From assembly GCF_001188955.3 (NCBI RefSeq), contig NZ_JPRF03000076.1:124001-188000 (forward strand): a stretch of 64,000 nt of DNA, in the 5' to 3' direction. The stretch is from Kitasatospora aureofaciens (GTDB lineage: Bacteria > Actinomycetota > Actinomycetes > Streptomycetales > Streptomycetaceae). Position numbers and translations under genes: made by a program. How positions within the stretch are numbered: the stretch's first letter is position 1; each line of letters opens with the position of its first letter. Shown here in pieces: positions 55,571 to 63,647 of this stretch. Under the pieces are notes generated by a model, which worked only from the letters and a program-made list of their open reading frames with translations, was not told the DNA's origin and did no database searches.

Positions 55571-57217
55571 GTGGCCATTCCCGTCACCCAGGAGCGGTCC
55601 GGGACCGCTCCTGAGCCACAGGACCCGGCACCGAAGCCCGGCCGCGGCGCCCGCGCGCTCGCGAAGGTCCGAGCCGGGCTGCCGCGCACCAGCCTCGCCG
55701 CACTGGCCGGCCTGCTGCTCGCGCTCGCCTTCCCGCCCTACGACCTGTGGCCGCTGTCGCTGCTCGGCGTCGCCGCGCTCTCGCTGCTCACCCGCGGCCG
55801 CACCTTCCGCCAGGGCGCCTGGACGGGCTTCGCCCTCGGCTTCCCGTTCTTCCTGATGCTGCTCAGCTGGCTCCGGGTGGTCGGCTGGGACGCCACGGTC
55901 GGCCTGTCGGTCGTCGAGGCGCTGTTCCTGGCCCTGCTCGGCGGCGCACTGGCCCTCACCTCCCGGCTGCCCGGCTGGCCGCTGTGGGCGGCCGCGCTGT
56001 GGGTCACCCAGGAGTGGGCGCGCGACCGGCTGCCGCTCGGCGGCTTCCCCTGGGGCCGGCTCGCCTTCGCCAACACCGCCACCCCGTACACCCCGCTGGC
56101 CGCGCTCGGCGGCGCACCGCTGGTGACCTTCGCCGTCGCGCTCTCCGGCACCCTGCTGGCCTGGGCCGCGCTGCGCCTGCGCGGGCCGGGCCGGACCCCG
56201 AGGACGGCGGCGCTGGGCGGCCTGGGCGCCGTGGCCGCGCTGCTGGCCGGCTACCTCGTCCCGGTGCCCACCGCCGCGGACGACACCGTCAAGGTCGCCA
56301 TCGTCCAGGGCAACGTACCGAACCCGGGCATGGACTTCCTCGGCCGCCCCATGATGGTCCTCAACAACCACGCCTCGGCCACCGAGCGCCTCGCCGCCGA
56401 CATCCAGGCCGGCAAGCGGCCGCGCCCCGACGTGGTGATCTGGCCCGAGAACTCCTCCGACCTCGACCCGTTCAGCGATCCGCTGGCCCGTCAGCGCATC
56501 GACGAGGCGGTCCAGGCCGTCGGCGTGCCCACCCTGGTCGGCACCCTGGTGGACGGCCCGGACGCCCAGCACGTCCAGAACGAGGGCATCGTCTGGGACC
56601 CGGTCACCGGCCCCGGCGCCTCCTACACCAAGCAGCACCCCGTCCCGTTCGGCGAGTACGTTCCGTTCCGCGCCCAGCTGATGAAGGTGATCACCCGCCT
56701 CCAGCGGGTCGCCCGCGACTTCTACCCCGGCGACCACAACGGCGTGATGCAGCTCGGGCCGGCGAAGATCGGCGACGTGATCTGTTTCGAGGTGGCCTAC
56801 GACGAGATAGTCCGGGACACCGTGGACAGCGGCGCCCGCGTCCTGGTCGTCCAGACGAACAACGCGACCTACGCCAGGACCGGGCAGCCCGAGCAGCAGC
56901 TCGCGATGAGCCGGCTGCGCGCGGTCGAGCACGGGCGGGCCGTCCTGATCGCCGCCACCAGCGGCATCAGTGCGGTGATCGCCCCGGACGGCACCGTCGA
57001 GCAGCGCACCGCGGAACTCACCCCGGCCGAGCTGTCGGCCACCGTGCCGCTGCGCGACGGCACCACGGTGGCCGACCGGGTCGGCGCCCTCCCGGAGTGG
57101 ACGCTGGCCGTCGGCGGCCTGCTGGCCTGCGGCGCCGCCGTCCTGGTCGGCCGCCGCCGGAAGGTGGAGGCCGGAACACCGGCCGCCGGGGGAGCGTTGG
57201 ACCGGGTGGTGCCGTAG
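55571..57217 (+). CDS. lnt: Apolipoprotein N-acyltransferase
   Basis: The 548-residue protein has about six N-terminal transmembrane helices (about 40-240), a carbon-nitrogen hydrolase domain (about 250-505) and a final helix (about 515-535). The catalytic Glu, Lys and Cys lie in WPENSS (about 293), YTKQHPVPFGEYVPF (about 353) and ICFEVAYDE (about 404). Lnt adds the third acyl chain to lipoproteins at the outer face of the membrane, a step present in actinomycetes. The N-terminal 35 residues are a cytoplasmic basic tail. The GTG start has AGGAAG upstream. An FxsA gene follows 55 bases later. Confidence 0.92.
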   Translation: MAIPVTQERSGTAPEPQDPAPKPGRGARALAKVRAGLPRTSLAALAGLLLALAFPPYDLWPLSLLGVAALSLLTRGRTFRQGAWTGFALGFPFFLMLLSWLRVVGWDATVGLSVVEALFLALLGGALALTSRLPGWPLWAAALWVTQEWARDRLPLGGFPWGRLAFANTATPYTPLAALGGAPLVTFAVALSGTLLAWAALRLRGPGRTPRTAALGGLGAVAALLAGYLVPVPTAADDTVKVAIVQGNVPNPGMDFLGRPMMVLNNHASATERLAADIQAGKRPRPDVVIWPENSSDLDPFSDPLARQRIDEAVQAVGVPTLVGTLVDGPDAQHVQNEGIVWDPVTGPGASYTKQHPVPFGEYVPFRAQLMKVITRLQRVARDFYPGDHNGVMQLGPAKIGDVICFEVAYDEIVRDTVDSGARVLVVQTNNATYARTGQPEQQLAMSRLRAVEHGRAVLIAATSGISAVIAPDGTVEQRTAELTPAELSATVPLRDGTTVADRVGALPEWTLAVGGLLACGAAVLVGRRRKVEAGTPAAGGALDRVVP

Positions 57218-57272
57218 CCGGCCCGGACCTCCCGGGCGGCGCGCAGAGCACCGCTTGGAGTGGATTCGTACC

Positions 57273-57851
57273 GTGACCCAGCAAGCTACCCCCGCCCGTC
57301 CGGCCCCGCGCAGCAGGCTCCGCCGGGTGCTGCCGCTGCTGATCACCGCCTGGCTGGTGCTGGAGATCTGGCTGCTGGTCCTGGTGGGGTCCTGGCTGGG
57401 CGGCTTCGCCGTCCTGCTGCTGCTCGTCGTCGGCGGGTTGACCGGTGGCTCGCTGATCAAGCGGGCCGGGCTGAAGGCTCTGTCGGCCGCGATCGAGCAG
57501 AGCAAGAACCCGCAGTCCCAGCAGCGGCAGACCGGCACCAGCATGACCGTCCTGGCCGGGCTGCTGCTGATCGTCCCCGGCTTCCTGTCCGACCTGGTCG
57601 CCCTGACCCTGCTGTTCCCGCCGACCCGGGCGCTGTGGCGGGCCGTCGGCCGCAAGGTCGCGGACAAGGCGGTGCGCAGCGCCTCTGCCGTGGGCACCGA
57701 CCCGTTCGCGGACGCGATGCGGCTGCAGGAGCAGCTGCGCATCCACCGCCCGGACGGCAAGGTGATCCAGGGCGAGGTGGTCGACCCGGAGAACGGCCCG
57801 CGCGGCCCGCAGGGCCCGGACACCACCTACCGCCCGCCGATCAACGGCTGA
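57273..57851 (+). CDS. fxsA: FxsA family membrane protein
   Basis: The 192-residue protein has the FxsA core: LPLLITAWLVLEIWLLVLVGSWLGG, LTGGSLIKRAGLKALSAAI, TSMTVLAGLLLIVPGFLSDLVALTLLFPPTRALW, with three membrane segments. FxsA is a cytoplasmic membrane protein of no established activity, first named for overriding F-plasmid exclusion of phage T7 in E. coli. The C-terminal 60 residues are polar. GTG 57273 precedes the expected N-terminus; TTG 57255 in frame is an alternative with weaker support. A strong bidirectional terminator follows, shared with rbpA. Confidence 0.88.
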   Translation: MTQQATPARPAPRSRLRRVLPLLITAWLVLEIWLLVLVGSWLGGFAVLLLLVVGGLTGGSLIKRAGLKALSAAIEQSKNPQSQQRQTGTSMTVLAGLLLIVPGFLSDLVALTLLFPPTRALWRAVGRKVADKAVRSASAVGTDPFADAMRLQEQLRIHRPDGKVIQGEVVDPENGPRGPQGPDTTYRPPING

Positions 57852-57898
57852 CCCTGCCGGGAACGGCCCGCGACAACGCGCAGGCCCCGGACAACGCG

Positions 57899-57927
57899 AA
57901 AGGGACCCTGGCGACCAGGGTCCCTTT
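57899..57927. terminator. Bidirectional terminator fxsA / rbpA
   Basis: AAAGGGACCCTGG-CGA-CCAGGGTCCCTTT is a perfect 13-bp stem with a 3-base loop and T/A ends on both strands, so it can stop transcripts from either side. Confidence 0.9.
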
Positions 57928-57963
57928 TCGCGTCCTCCCGCGCGCGGCGGGAGCGAGGTGTTG

Positions 57964-58338
57964 TCAGGCGCTCTTGCGGGTGTCCCGCGGGTGCACCGCG
58001 AGGTTCATCCCACCGGAGCGGAGCACGGCCAGCCGCTCGGCCAGCACCTCCTCCAGCTCCTCGCGCGTCCGGCGCTCCATCAGCATGTCCCAATGGGTGC
58101 GCGTGGGCTTGACCTTCTTCTCCTCAGGTTCGTCACCGTCGAGAAGTGCCGCCTCCTGGCCACAGAAGCGGCATTCCCACACCGGGGGGATCTCCGCTTC
58201 GACCGAGAAAGGAACCTCGAATCGGTGTCCGTTCTGACATGCGTACTCGACGGTCTGGCGGGGAGCCAGATCGATACCACGGTCGGTCTCGTAGCTAGTG
58301 GCCCCGAGTCGCGTGCCGCGGAGAGCTCGCTCGCTCAT
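57964..58338 (-). CDS. rbpA: RNA polymerase-binding protein RbpA
   Basis: The 124-residue protein has RbpA landmarks: SERALRGTRLGATSYETDRG, ACQNGHRFEVPFSVEAEIPPVWECRFCG (zinc-site Cys/His, split here) and the KVKPTRTHWDMLMERRTREELEEVL sigma-interacting part. RbpA binds RNA polymerase and the principal sigma factor, stabilises open complexes and matters for rifampicin tolerance and growth in actinomycetes. The start is ATG 58338. A consensus sigma-R promoter lies 64-90 bases upstream, as described for S. coelicolor rbpA. Confidence 0.97.
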   Translation of the reverse strand: MSERALRGTRLGATSYETDRGIDLAPRQTVEYACQNGHRFEVPFSVEAEIPPVWECRFCGQEAALLDGDEPEEKKVKPTRTHWDMLMERRTREELEEVLAERLAVLRSGGMNLAVHPRDTRKSA

Positions 58339-58401
58339 GAATCGTGCCTCCCGGGCTTATGGCCCACAGGACTAGTGGTCGCTGTTCTTCGTCGTTCGGT
58401 C

Positions 58402-58427
58402 AACGCTCGGCTTCCGACGAAGATTCC
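58402..58427 (-). promoter_or_regulatory. Sigma-R promoter of rbpA
   Basis: On the minus strand GGAAT (58423-58427), an 18-base spacer and GTT (58402-58404) match the sigma-R consensus GGAAT-N18-GTT exactly, leaving a leader of about 55-60 bases before rbpA. Confidence 0.85.
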
Positions 58428-58485
58428 CGTCCCGGGACATGCGTCGTCTGTCGTGCCGCCCCTGTTTGTACCCACCGGCGCCCGA

Positions 58486-58540
58486 TTTGTCACATCTGGC
58501 CGGTGATATCACCCCAGGTGTCACCTATTTCACATCTGGC
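58486..58540. promoter_or_regulatory. Palindromes and direct repeats upstream of rbpA
   Basis: In order: CACATCTGGC (58491-58500), GGTGATATCACC (58502-58513, perfect palindrome), AGGTGTCACCT (58516-58526, perfect palindrome around one base) and CACATCTGGC again (58531-58540). The flanks of the two direct repeats also agree (TTTGTCACATCTGGC / ATTTCACATCTGGC). It sits 60-115 bases upstream of the sigma-R promoter. The regulator is unknown. Confidence 0.6.
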
Positions 58541-58615
58541 GATCGTGGGGACTTTCTGTGACGAGCGTACCGGCAGGGCATTCGGGGCCGTCCGCCGACC
58601 CCGCTTCCCGCGGGA

Positions 58616-60229
58616 TCAGGAGATCGGTCGGGAACGGATCATCGGCTCGGCCTTGCCGAGGTCGACCGAGTGGTTCGGCGGCGCGGCTCCGTCGGCCGTC
58701 ACCACCGGCGGGCGGTCCGGGCGGGGCGGTGCGGCGGCCGCCTCGGTCCGGCTGTCGCGGTGCGGCAGCAGGGCGATCACGGCGTCCCGCAACTGGGCCG
58801 GGGCGTCGTCGTCGAGCGGGTCGACGGTGGCCGGCACCTGGAGCCGGACGGGGGTGCCGTTGCCGATCCGTGCGTAGCCGCGGCCGGCCGGGGCGTGCGC
58901 GGCGGGCGCGATGTCCAGCGGTGCGCCGAGCGCGGCGCGGGCCTCCTCGGGCCCGGCCGGACCGAGCAGCACCCGGGCCCGGGTGGTGGCACGGACGGTC
59001 GGGGTGATCCGCTCCCGGGCCTCGACGTCGTCCGCGATCACCACGGTGATCCGGGCGGCCCGGCCGTGTCGCAGCGACAGCTCCAGCAGGTCCTGCGGGT
59101 CGGGGCGGCCCTCGGCGTGGGCGAGCTCGCTCAGCTCGGTCGGATGGTCCAGCAGCAGCCACAGCGGCCGGGTGACGTCCTCGGGCAGGCTGGCGCCGGT
59201 GTGCCGGGCGGCGTTCACCGCGGTCAGCCGGCGCTGGGTCTCCTGGGCGGCCCAGGTCAGCGCGGCCAGTGCGCCGTGCAGGCTGGTCTCCACGGTGTGC
59301 ACGCCGGGCCGGTTGACCAGGCAGGCGTGCTCCCCGGTCCCGGCGCCGTCGATCACCACCAGGTCGGCGTACGGGAGGGCCTGGAGCGCGATCGATCGGA
59401 TCAGACTGGAGGTGCCGTAGCCGGCGACGCCGAGGGCCAGCAGGTGGGGTTCGGAGGAGCGCGGGCCGGTGCGCCAGACCACCGGCGGCTGCTGGGTGAT
59501 CACGCCGCCCCGGGTGACCGGGATGGTGCGGGCGGTGCCGTCCTCGTCGGTGAAGCCGAGCACGATCTCGCCGGGGGCGGCCACGAAGCGCTGGGCGACG
59601 ACGTCGGTGGGCAGCGGGGTGAGCGCGGTGATCCGCAGCCGGTTGGACTCCTCGTCCCAGTCGAAGCGGTACTCCCGGGCCCGCCCGGCCTTGCCCTGGA
59701 CGACCTGTTCGATCCGGGCCCGGGCGGTGGGCTCGGTGTCGGTGAAGTACGCGGGGTAGCTCAGCTCCAGCCGGGAGAGCCGGCCCTCGCCGTCGAACTC
59801 CCAGGAGCTGAAGGCCTTCTGGTAGCTTCCCTCGAAGTGGTAGAGCGGGTTGGCGTCCTCGAGGCCGCACAGGTACGGCGTGAGCGCCGCGTAGAGGGCC
59901 CCGAGCTTGACGTCGGCCACGTCCGGGGTGGGCGGGGCGGGCGTCGCCTTGGGGGTCCGGCCGGCCCAGGCGGCGCTGGCCATCAGGGCGACCAGCGCGA
60001 ACAGCAGGCCGTGCGGCAGCAGGTAGATGCCGAGCAGCATCGCGGCGGACAGGAACAGCGTCGGGCCGCGGCGCTCCTGAGGGGTGGCCTGCCAGCGCTC
60101 CCAGGCCCAGCCTGCGTGGTGGCGCAGGCCGCGGCCGATCACGGCGAGCGGGGCGAACATGTCGGTGGCGTGGTCCCCGGCGGTTCGGGCGATCTCGCGG
60201 CCCTTGGTGAGATGGCGGTTGAGCGGCAT
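58616..60229 (-). CDS. sffA: SpoIIIE/FtsK-like protein of the smeA-sffA operon
   Basis: The 537-residue protein has two helices near residues 55-85 and a C-terminal FtsK-like domain (about 240-480). It follows smeA by 115 bases in the same direction, the order of the S. coelicolor smeA-sffA operon, in which SmeA targets SffA to sporulation septa. Its P-loop reads LALGVAGYGTSSLIRSIALQ: the conserved Lys of GxxGxGKS is replaced, and the Walker B acidic pair reads WLLLDHP. Either ATPase activity is weak or nucleotide binding is unusual. The C-terminal 50 residues are Pro-rich. The start ATG 60229 has a weak ribosome site. Confidence 0.82.
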   Translation of the reverse strand: MPLNRHLTKGREIARTAGDHATDMFAPLAVIGRGLRHHAGWAWERWQATPQERRGPTLFLSAAMLLGIYLLPHGLLFALVALMASAAWAGRTPKATPAPPTPDVADVKLGALYAALTPYLCGLEDANPLYHFEGSYQKAFSSWEFDGEGRLSRLELSYPAYFTDTEPTARARIEQVVQGKAGRAREYRFDWDEESNRLRITALTPLPTDVVAQRFVAAPGEIVLGFTDEDGTARTIPVTRGGVITQQPPVVWRTGPRSSEPHLLALGVAGYGTSSLIRSIALQALPYADLVVIDGAGTGEHACLVNRPGVHTVETSLHGALAALTWAAQETQRRLTAVNAARHTGASLPEDVTRPLWLLLDHPTELSELAHAEGRPDPQDLLELSLRHGRAARITVVIADDVEARERITPTVRATTRARVLLGPAGPEEARAALGAPLDIAPAAHAPAGRGYARIGNGTPVRLQVPATVDPLDDDAPAQLRDAVIALLPHRDSRTEAAAAPPRPDRPPVVTADGAAPPNHSVDLGKAEPMIRSRPIS

Positions 60230-60344
60230 TCCGTGACTCCCCGGTCGAGTGGGACGGGTGGGGTGAGAGGGGGACTGCTCGTGGTACGACGGGGCCCGGG
60301 GCGGTGGGATCCGCGCCCGGGCCGGTGGGGGAGTGGCGGCGCGC

Positions 60345-60539
60345 CTAGAACTTGATGCCGCCGAGCAGGCTCGCCAGGCTGGCGCTGCCCGCGGTGATGC
60401 TCGGGGCGATGGAGGAGCCGGCGACGTAGAAGCCGAAGAGGGAGCAGACGACGGCGTGGGAGGCCTTTAGTCCGTCTCTGCGGAAGAACAGGAAGGCGAT
60501 GGTGCCGAACAGGACGATGCCGGAAATCGAGAGGGCCAC
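60345..60539 (-). CDS. smeA: Small membrane protein SmeA
   Basis: This 64-residue protein, starting MALSISGIVLFGTIAFLFFR, has a membrane helix (about 5-20), a basic break RRDGLKASHAV and a second hydrophobic segment (about 28-55). Size, composition and position just upstream of the FtsK-like gene match SmeA, which localises to sporulation septa and the outgrowing wall in S. coelicolor and recruits SffA. A ribosome site GAGGAG precedes the ATG. An AT-rich promoter region with an inverted repeat lies upstream. Confidence 0.82.
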   Translation of the reverse strand: MALSISGIVLFGTIAFLFFRRDGLKASHAVVCSLFGFYVAGSSIAPSITAGSASLASLLGGIKF

Positions 60540-60572
60540 TTCTGCTCCTCGGGGAGGGGACGGGGGACAGTG

Positions 60573-60625
60573 TTACTTAAGGTGCCCTTATCGTGACAAA
60601 AAGTAATAGATGATGGAACGGCGCA
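60573..60625 (-). promoter_or_regulatory. smeA upstream regulatory region
   Basis: An AT-rich stretch carries the inverted repeat TTACTT...AAGTAA (60573-60578 with 60601-60606). Just upstream, TGCGCCGTTC (minus strand, 60616-60625) matches the first half of the BldM-WhiI site TGnnCCGnnCGGGTGA, which is known to drive smeA-sffA in Streptomyces. The second half does not match, so assignment is weak. Confidence 0.35.
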
Positions 60626-60943
60626 AATGGGTGGTTCTGCCGTTCGATGCCGCCGGGAAGTCGGAGGAGGCGGGCGGATCGGCCCGGGTGGGGGCCCGGT
60701 GCCGCACGGACGCCGCGTGGATCCGGTGCCGCAAGGCATTCCCGGGGGCTGGGTGGGAGGTTTCCGGGGGGTCCCGGAAGTTCGCTCGAACGGCCGTGCG
60801 GCCCGCCCGGCCGCACGTCGTACCGCGTCCCGTGCCGGTGAGGCCGTCATCCGGAATCCGGACGCCGGCTGGCCCGGTCCGGCGTCGCCCGCTACGGTGC
60901 GGTACGCACGAACCCCGCCAGCCCTCCGGAAAGGCAGTCCGCC

Positions 60944-61336
60944 ATGACCGATGCCCCCGACGCCGAGGTGATCGCGCTCGCCGGGAAGCTCTTCGACGCG
61001 GCCCGGGCCGGTGACACCGCCACCCTGACCGCCGCCGTAGACGCGGGCGTCTCCGCCGACCTCACCAGCGGCAGCGGTGACACCCTGGTCATGCTCGCCG
61101 CCTACCACGGCCACGCGGCCACCGTCGAAGCCCTGCTCCAGCGCGGCGCCGACCCGAACCGCGCCAATGACAAGGGTCAGACCCCCTTGGCCGGAGCGGT
61201 CTTCAAGGGCAGCACCGACGTCGTCGACGCCCTGCTCGCCGACGGCGCCGATCCCAGGGCCGGCGTCCCGTCCGCCGTCGACGCCGCCGCGATGTTCGGC
61301 AAGACCGAGCTGCTGGCCCGGTTCGAGAGCCGCTGA
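60944..61336 (+). CDS. Ankyrin-repeat protein
   Basis: The 130-residue protein carries about three ankyrin repeats: AGDTATLTAAVDAGVSADL, GDTLVMLAAYHGHAATVEAL, LQRGADPNRANDKGQTPLAG with AVFKGSTDVVDALLADGADP. It is a small binding scaffold with no catalytic domain. The start ATG has GGAAAGG upstream. A GNAT gene follows 24 bases later in the same direction, but has a leaderless-type promoter of its own. Partner unknown. Confidence 0.88.
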   Translation: MTDAPDAEVIALAGKLFDAARAGDTATLTAAVDAGVSADLTSGSGDTLVMLAAYHGHAATVEALLQRGADPNRANDKGQTPLAGAVFKGSTDVVDALLADGADPRAGVPSAVDAAAMFGKTELLARFESR

Positions 61337-61360
61337 ACCGAAGCCGTAGGCTCTTCCACC

Positions 61361-61876
61361 ATGGAGAGCACCGCCACCAAGGACACCGGCACCGTCGAGT
61401 TCCGCATCACCGGGTACGCCCACCCCGACGCCCAGGCCCTTTCGGCGGAGGTGCAGCAGGAGTACGTCCGCCGCTACGGCGACCCGGACGAGACGGTGAT
61501 GCACCCGGAGGACTTCGAGGCACCGGCCGGCCTGTTCATGATCGCCTACCTGGACGGCCGCCCGGTCGCCTGCGGCGGCTGGCGGGCCAAGCAGGCCGGT
61601 CCGGACGGGCTGCGCGACGGCGACGCCGAGGTGAAGCGGATGTTCGTGGTGCCCGACGCCCGCGGCCGGGGTCTGGCCCGGGCGGTGCTGCGCCGGCTGG
61701 AGGAGACCGCCGTCGAGGCCGGGCGCACCCGCTTCATCCTGGAGACCGGTACCGAGCAGCCCGAGGCGATCGCGCTGTACGGCTCCGAGGGGTACGCGGC
61801 GATCCGCAAGTTCGGCATCTACAAGGACCACGCGCAGAGCATCTGCATGGGCAAGGAGCTCCCGGCGGCGGTCTGA
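61361..61876 (+). CDS. GNAT family N-acetyltransferase
   Basis: The 171-residue protein has the GNAT fold with EVKRMFVVPDARGRGLARAVLRRLEE (about 87-112), where RGRGLA is the acetyl-CoA pyrophosphate loop, then TRFILETGTEQPEAIALYGSEGY and the C-terminal strand. It should be an active acetyltransferase on an amine or amino-acid-like substrate, not identifiable by sequence. TAGGCT (61347-61352) lies 8 bases before ATG 61361 without a ribosome site. Confidence 0.88.
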   Translation: MESTATKDTGTVEFRITGYAHPDAQALSAEVQQEYVRRYGDPDETVMHPEDFEAPAGLFMIAYLDGRPVACGGWRAKQAGPDGLRDGDAEVKRMFVVPDARGRGLARAVLRRLEETAVEAGRTRFILETGTEQPEAIALYGSEGYAAIRKFGIYKDHAQSICMGKELPAAV

Positions 61877-61950
61877 CCGGCCGCCGTCCGGGAGCCCGGG
61901 GTCCGGGTACCGGCGGTCTGAGCGGTGCGCGCGCCGGGTAGACACCGGTG

Positions 61951-63024
61951 GTGAACCACCAACCACCCGACGCCGCACGGCTCCCCGCCCTGGCCGCGCC
62001 CGGCGGGGAGCTGGACCTACTGGTCCGCGAGGGCGTGCGCACCGTCGGGGCGGGCGCCGTCTGGGCCGCCGGTGACGCCGGGGGCACGCTCGGCGGCGGC
62101 AGCCACGGCGCGCTCGGGCGAGGCCCGTACGCGCGGCTCGCCCCCGGGCCGGACACGCTGTACGACCTCGCCAGCCTCACCAAGATCGTGGCGCTCTGGC
62201 CCTGCGCCGGAGCGCTCCGGCAAGACGGGCGGCTGCCGCTGGACGAGCCGCTCGGCCGCTGGTGGTCGCCTGCCGCCGGGCACTCGGTCGGTGCGGTGAC
62301 GGTCCGTCAACTCCTCGCCCACACCGCCGGAATGCTTCCCTACACCCGCTTCGAGCAGCTCTACGGGCGGGCGCCGGCGGCGATCCGGGCCGGGGTGATC
62401 ACCGCCCCGCTGCACCGCGCGCCGGGAACCGCCGTCGAGTACACCGACCGCGCCGCCGTGCTGCTCACCTACCTGGTCGAGGACCTCGGCGGGGCCCCGC
62501 TGGACGAACTCGCCGCGCGCTGGGCCTGGCGGCCGCTGGGCATGACCGACACCCGCTACGGGCCGCTCGACGCCGCGGCCACCGCCCGTACCGCGCCCAC
62601 CGAGTTCGACCGGTCGACCGGCGCCCACCTGCGCGGCGTGGTGCACGACCCCTCCGCGCGGCTGCTCGGTGGCGTCTCCGGCAACGCCGGGGCCTTCTCC
62701 ACCGCCCCCGACCTGGCCCGCTTCCTCACCGCCCTGCTCGCCCCGCCGCTCCGACTCCCCTGGGGCGAAGCGTGGATCACCGAGTCGCTGCGCGAGCAGA
62801 CCGGCGGCCTCGCCCCCGCCCGAGGCCTGTCCTGGCTGTACGCCCCCGGCACCGACCCCGCCGAAGGCACCTTCGTCCACTACGGCTTCACCGGCACCGG
62901 CATCTGGGTCTCCCGCCGACTCGGCCGCTGGGCCCTGCTGCTCACCAACCAGGTGCACCACAGCCGGATCACCCAGTCCCTCACCGATCTGCGCAACGCC
63001 TTCCGGCGGGCCGTCTTCGGGTGA
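61951..63024 (+). CDS. Serine hydrolase (beta-lactamase family)
   Basis: The 357-residue protein has SLTK (about residues 73-76) with catalytic Ser and Lys, VRQLLAHTAGMLPY, the YTD variant of the YxN motif in VEYTDRAAVLLTYL, and HYGFTGTGIWVS in place of HxG/KTG. It is in the esterase/EstB-DD-peptidase group and probably cytoplasmic, with no signal peptide. GTG 61951 is chosen because TAGACA (61939-61944) ends 6 bases before it; GTG 61948 is one codon longer. It is a second, distinct paralogue of the serine hydrolase at 33.4-34.4 kb. Substrate unknown. Confidence 0.85.
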   Translation: MNHQPPDAARLPALAAPGGELDLLVREGVRTVGAGAVWAAGDAGGTLGGGSHGALGRGPYARLAPGPDTLYDLASLTKIVALWPCAGALRQDGRLPLDEPLGRWWSPAAGHSVGAVTVRQLLAHTAGMLPYTRFEQLYGRAPAAIRAGVITAPLHRAPGTAVEYTDRAAVLLTYLVEDLGGAPLDELAARWAWRPLGMTDTRYGPLDAAATARTAPTEFDRSTGAHLRGVVHDPSARLLGGVSGNAGAFSTAPDLARFLTALLAPPLRLPWGEAWITESLREQTGGLAPARGLSWLYAPGTDPAEGTFVHYGFTGTGIWVSRRLGRWALLLTNQVHHSRITQSLTDLRNAFRRAVFG

Positions 63025-63130
63025 GGCGTGCGTAGTACCCGATCGGGTGGATTAGGTACGAACCACCTTTCGCGCAGCGGCGACCGGGGCAGGGTGGCCG
63101 CGACGGAGGACGGCCGGCGGAGGAAGCGCG

Positions 63131-63631
63131 ATGACGGACACCTGGGAACTCTCGGAGGAGGAGTGGCTCTCCCGGATGGTGCGCGCCTACATCGGCTGCA
63201 GCGTGCTGCTCACCGACCGGGAGGGCAAGGTCCTGCTGCTGAAGGCCAGTTACCGCGACCAGTGGCAGTTTCCCGGTGGCGGGATGGACCCGGGGGAGGG
63301 GCCCGCCGGGTGCGCGGCCCGGGAACTGCGCGAGGAGACCGGGCTGGTGGCGCGTGACCTGCGGTTGCTGGTGGTGGAGTGGCGCGAGGCGATCCCCGAT
63401 CAGGGTCAACACGCCCATCCGGCCGTGCACTTCATGTTCGACGGCGGCGCGGTCGAGCCGGGGGCGGTGGTCCGGCTCCAGGCGGAGGAGATCGCCGACC
63501 ACGGCTACTTCGGCCCCGCCCGGGCGGCCACCCTGCTGCACCCCTGTGCGGCGCGCCGGCTCACCGCGGCCCTGGAGGCCCGGCGCACCGGCGCAGCCGC
63601 GCTGCTGCATTCGGCGGGGTATGTGGGGTGA
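63131..63631 (+). CDS. Nudix hydrolase
   Basis: The 166-residue protein has the Nudix box GGGMDPGEGPAGCAARELREETGL (G and REL-EE present, about residues 55-78), preceded by VLLLKASYRDQWQFP. It is a different Nudix subfamily from the one at 7.2 kb. Its substrate is unknown. ATG 63131 has GGAGGAAGC upstream at suitable spacing. It is convergent with the VKOR gene, only 16 bases apart. Confidence 0.87.
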   Translation: MTDTWELSEEEWLSRMVRAYIGCSVLLTDREGKVLLLKASYRDQWQFPGGGMDPGEGPAGCAARELREETGLVARDLRLLVVEWREAIPDQGQHAHPAVHFMFDGGAVEPGAVVRLQAEEIADHGYFGPARAATLLHPCAARRLTAALEARRTGAAALLHSAGYVG

Positions 63632-63647
63632 GCCCGCGGGAAGGCGG

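Noticed and set aside
60944..61336. Toxin-antitoxin or effector role for the ankyrin protein
   Set aside because: No toxin-like or secretion signal is visible; ankyrin repeats alone do not support it.
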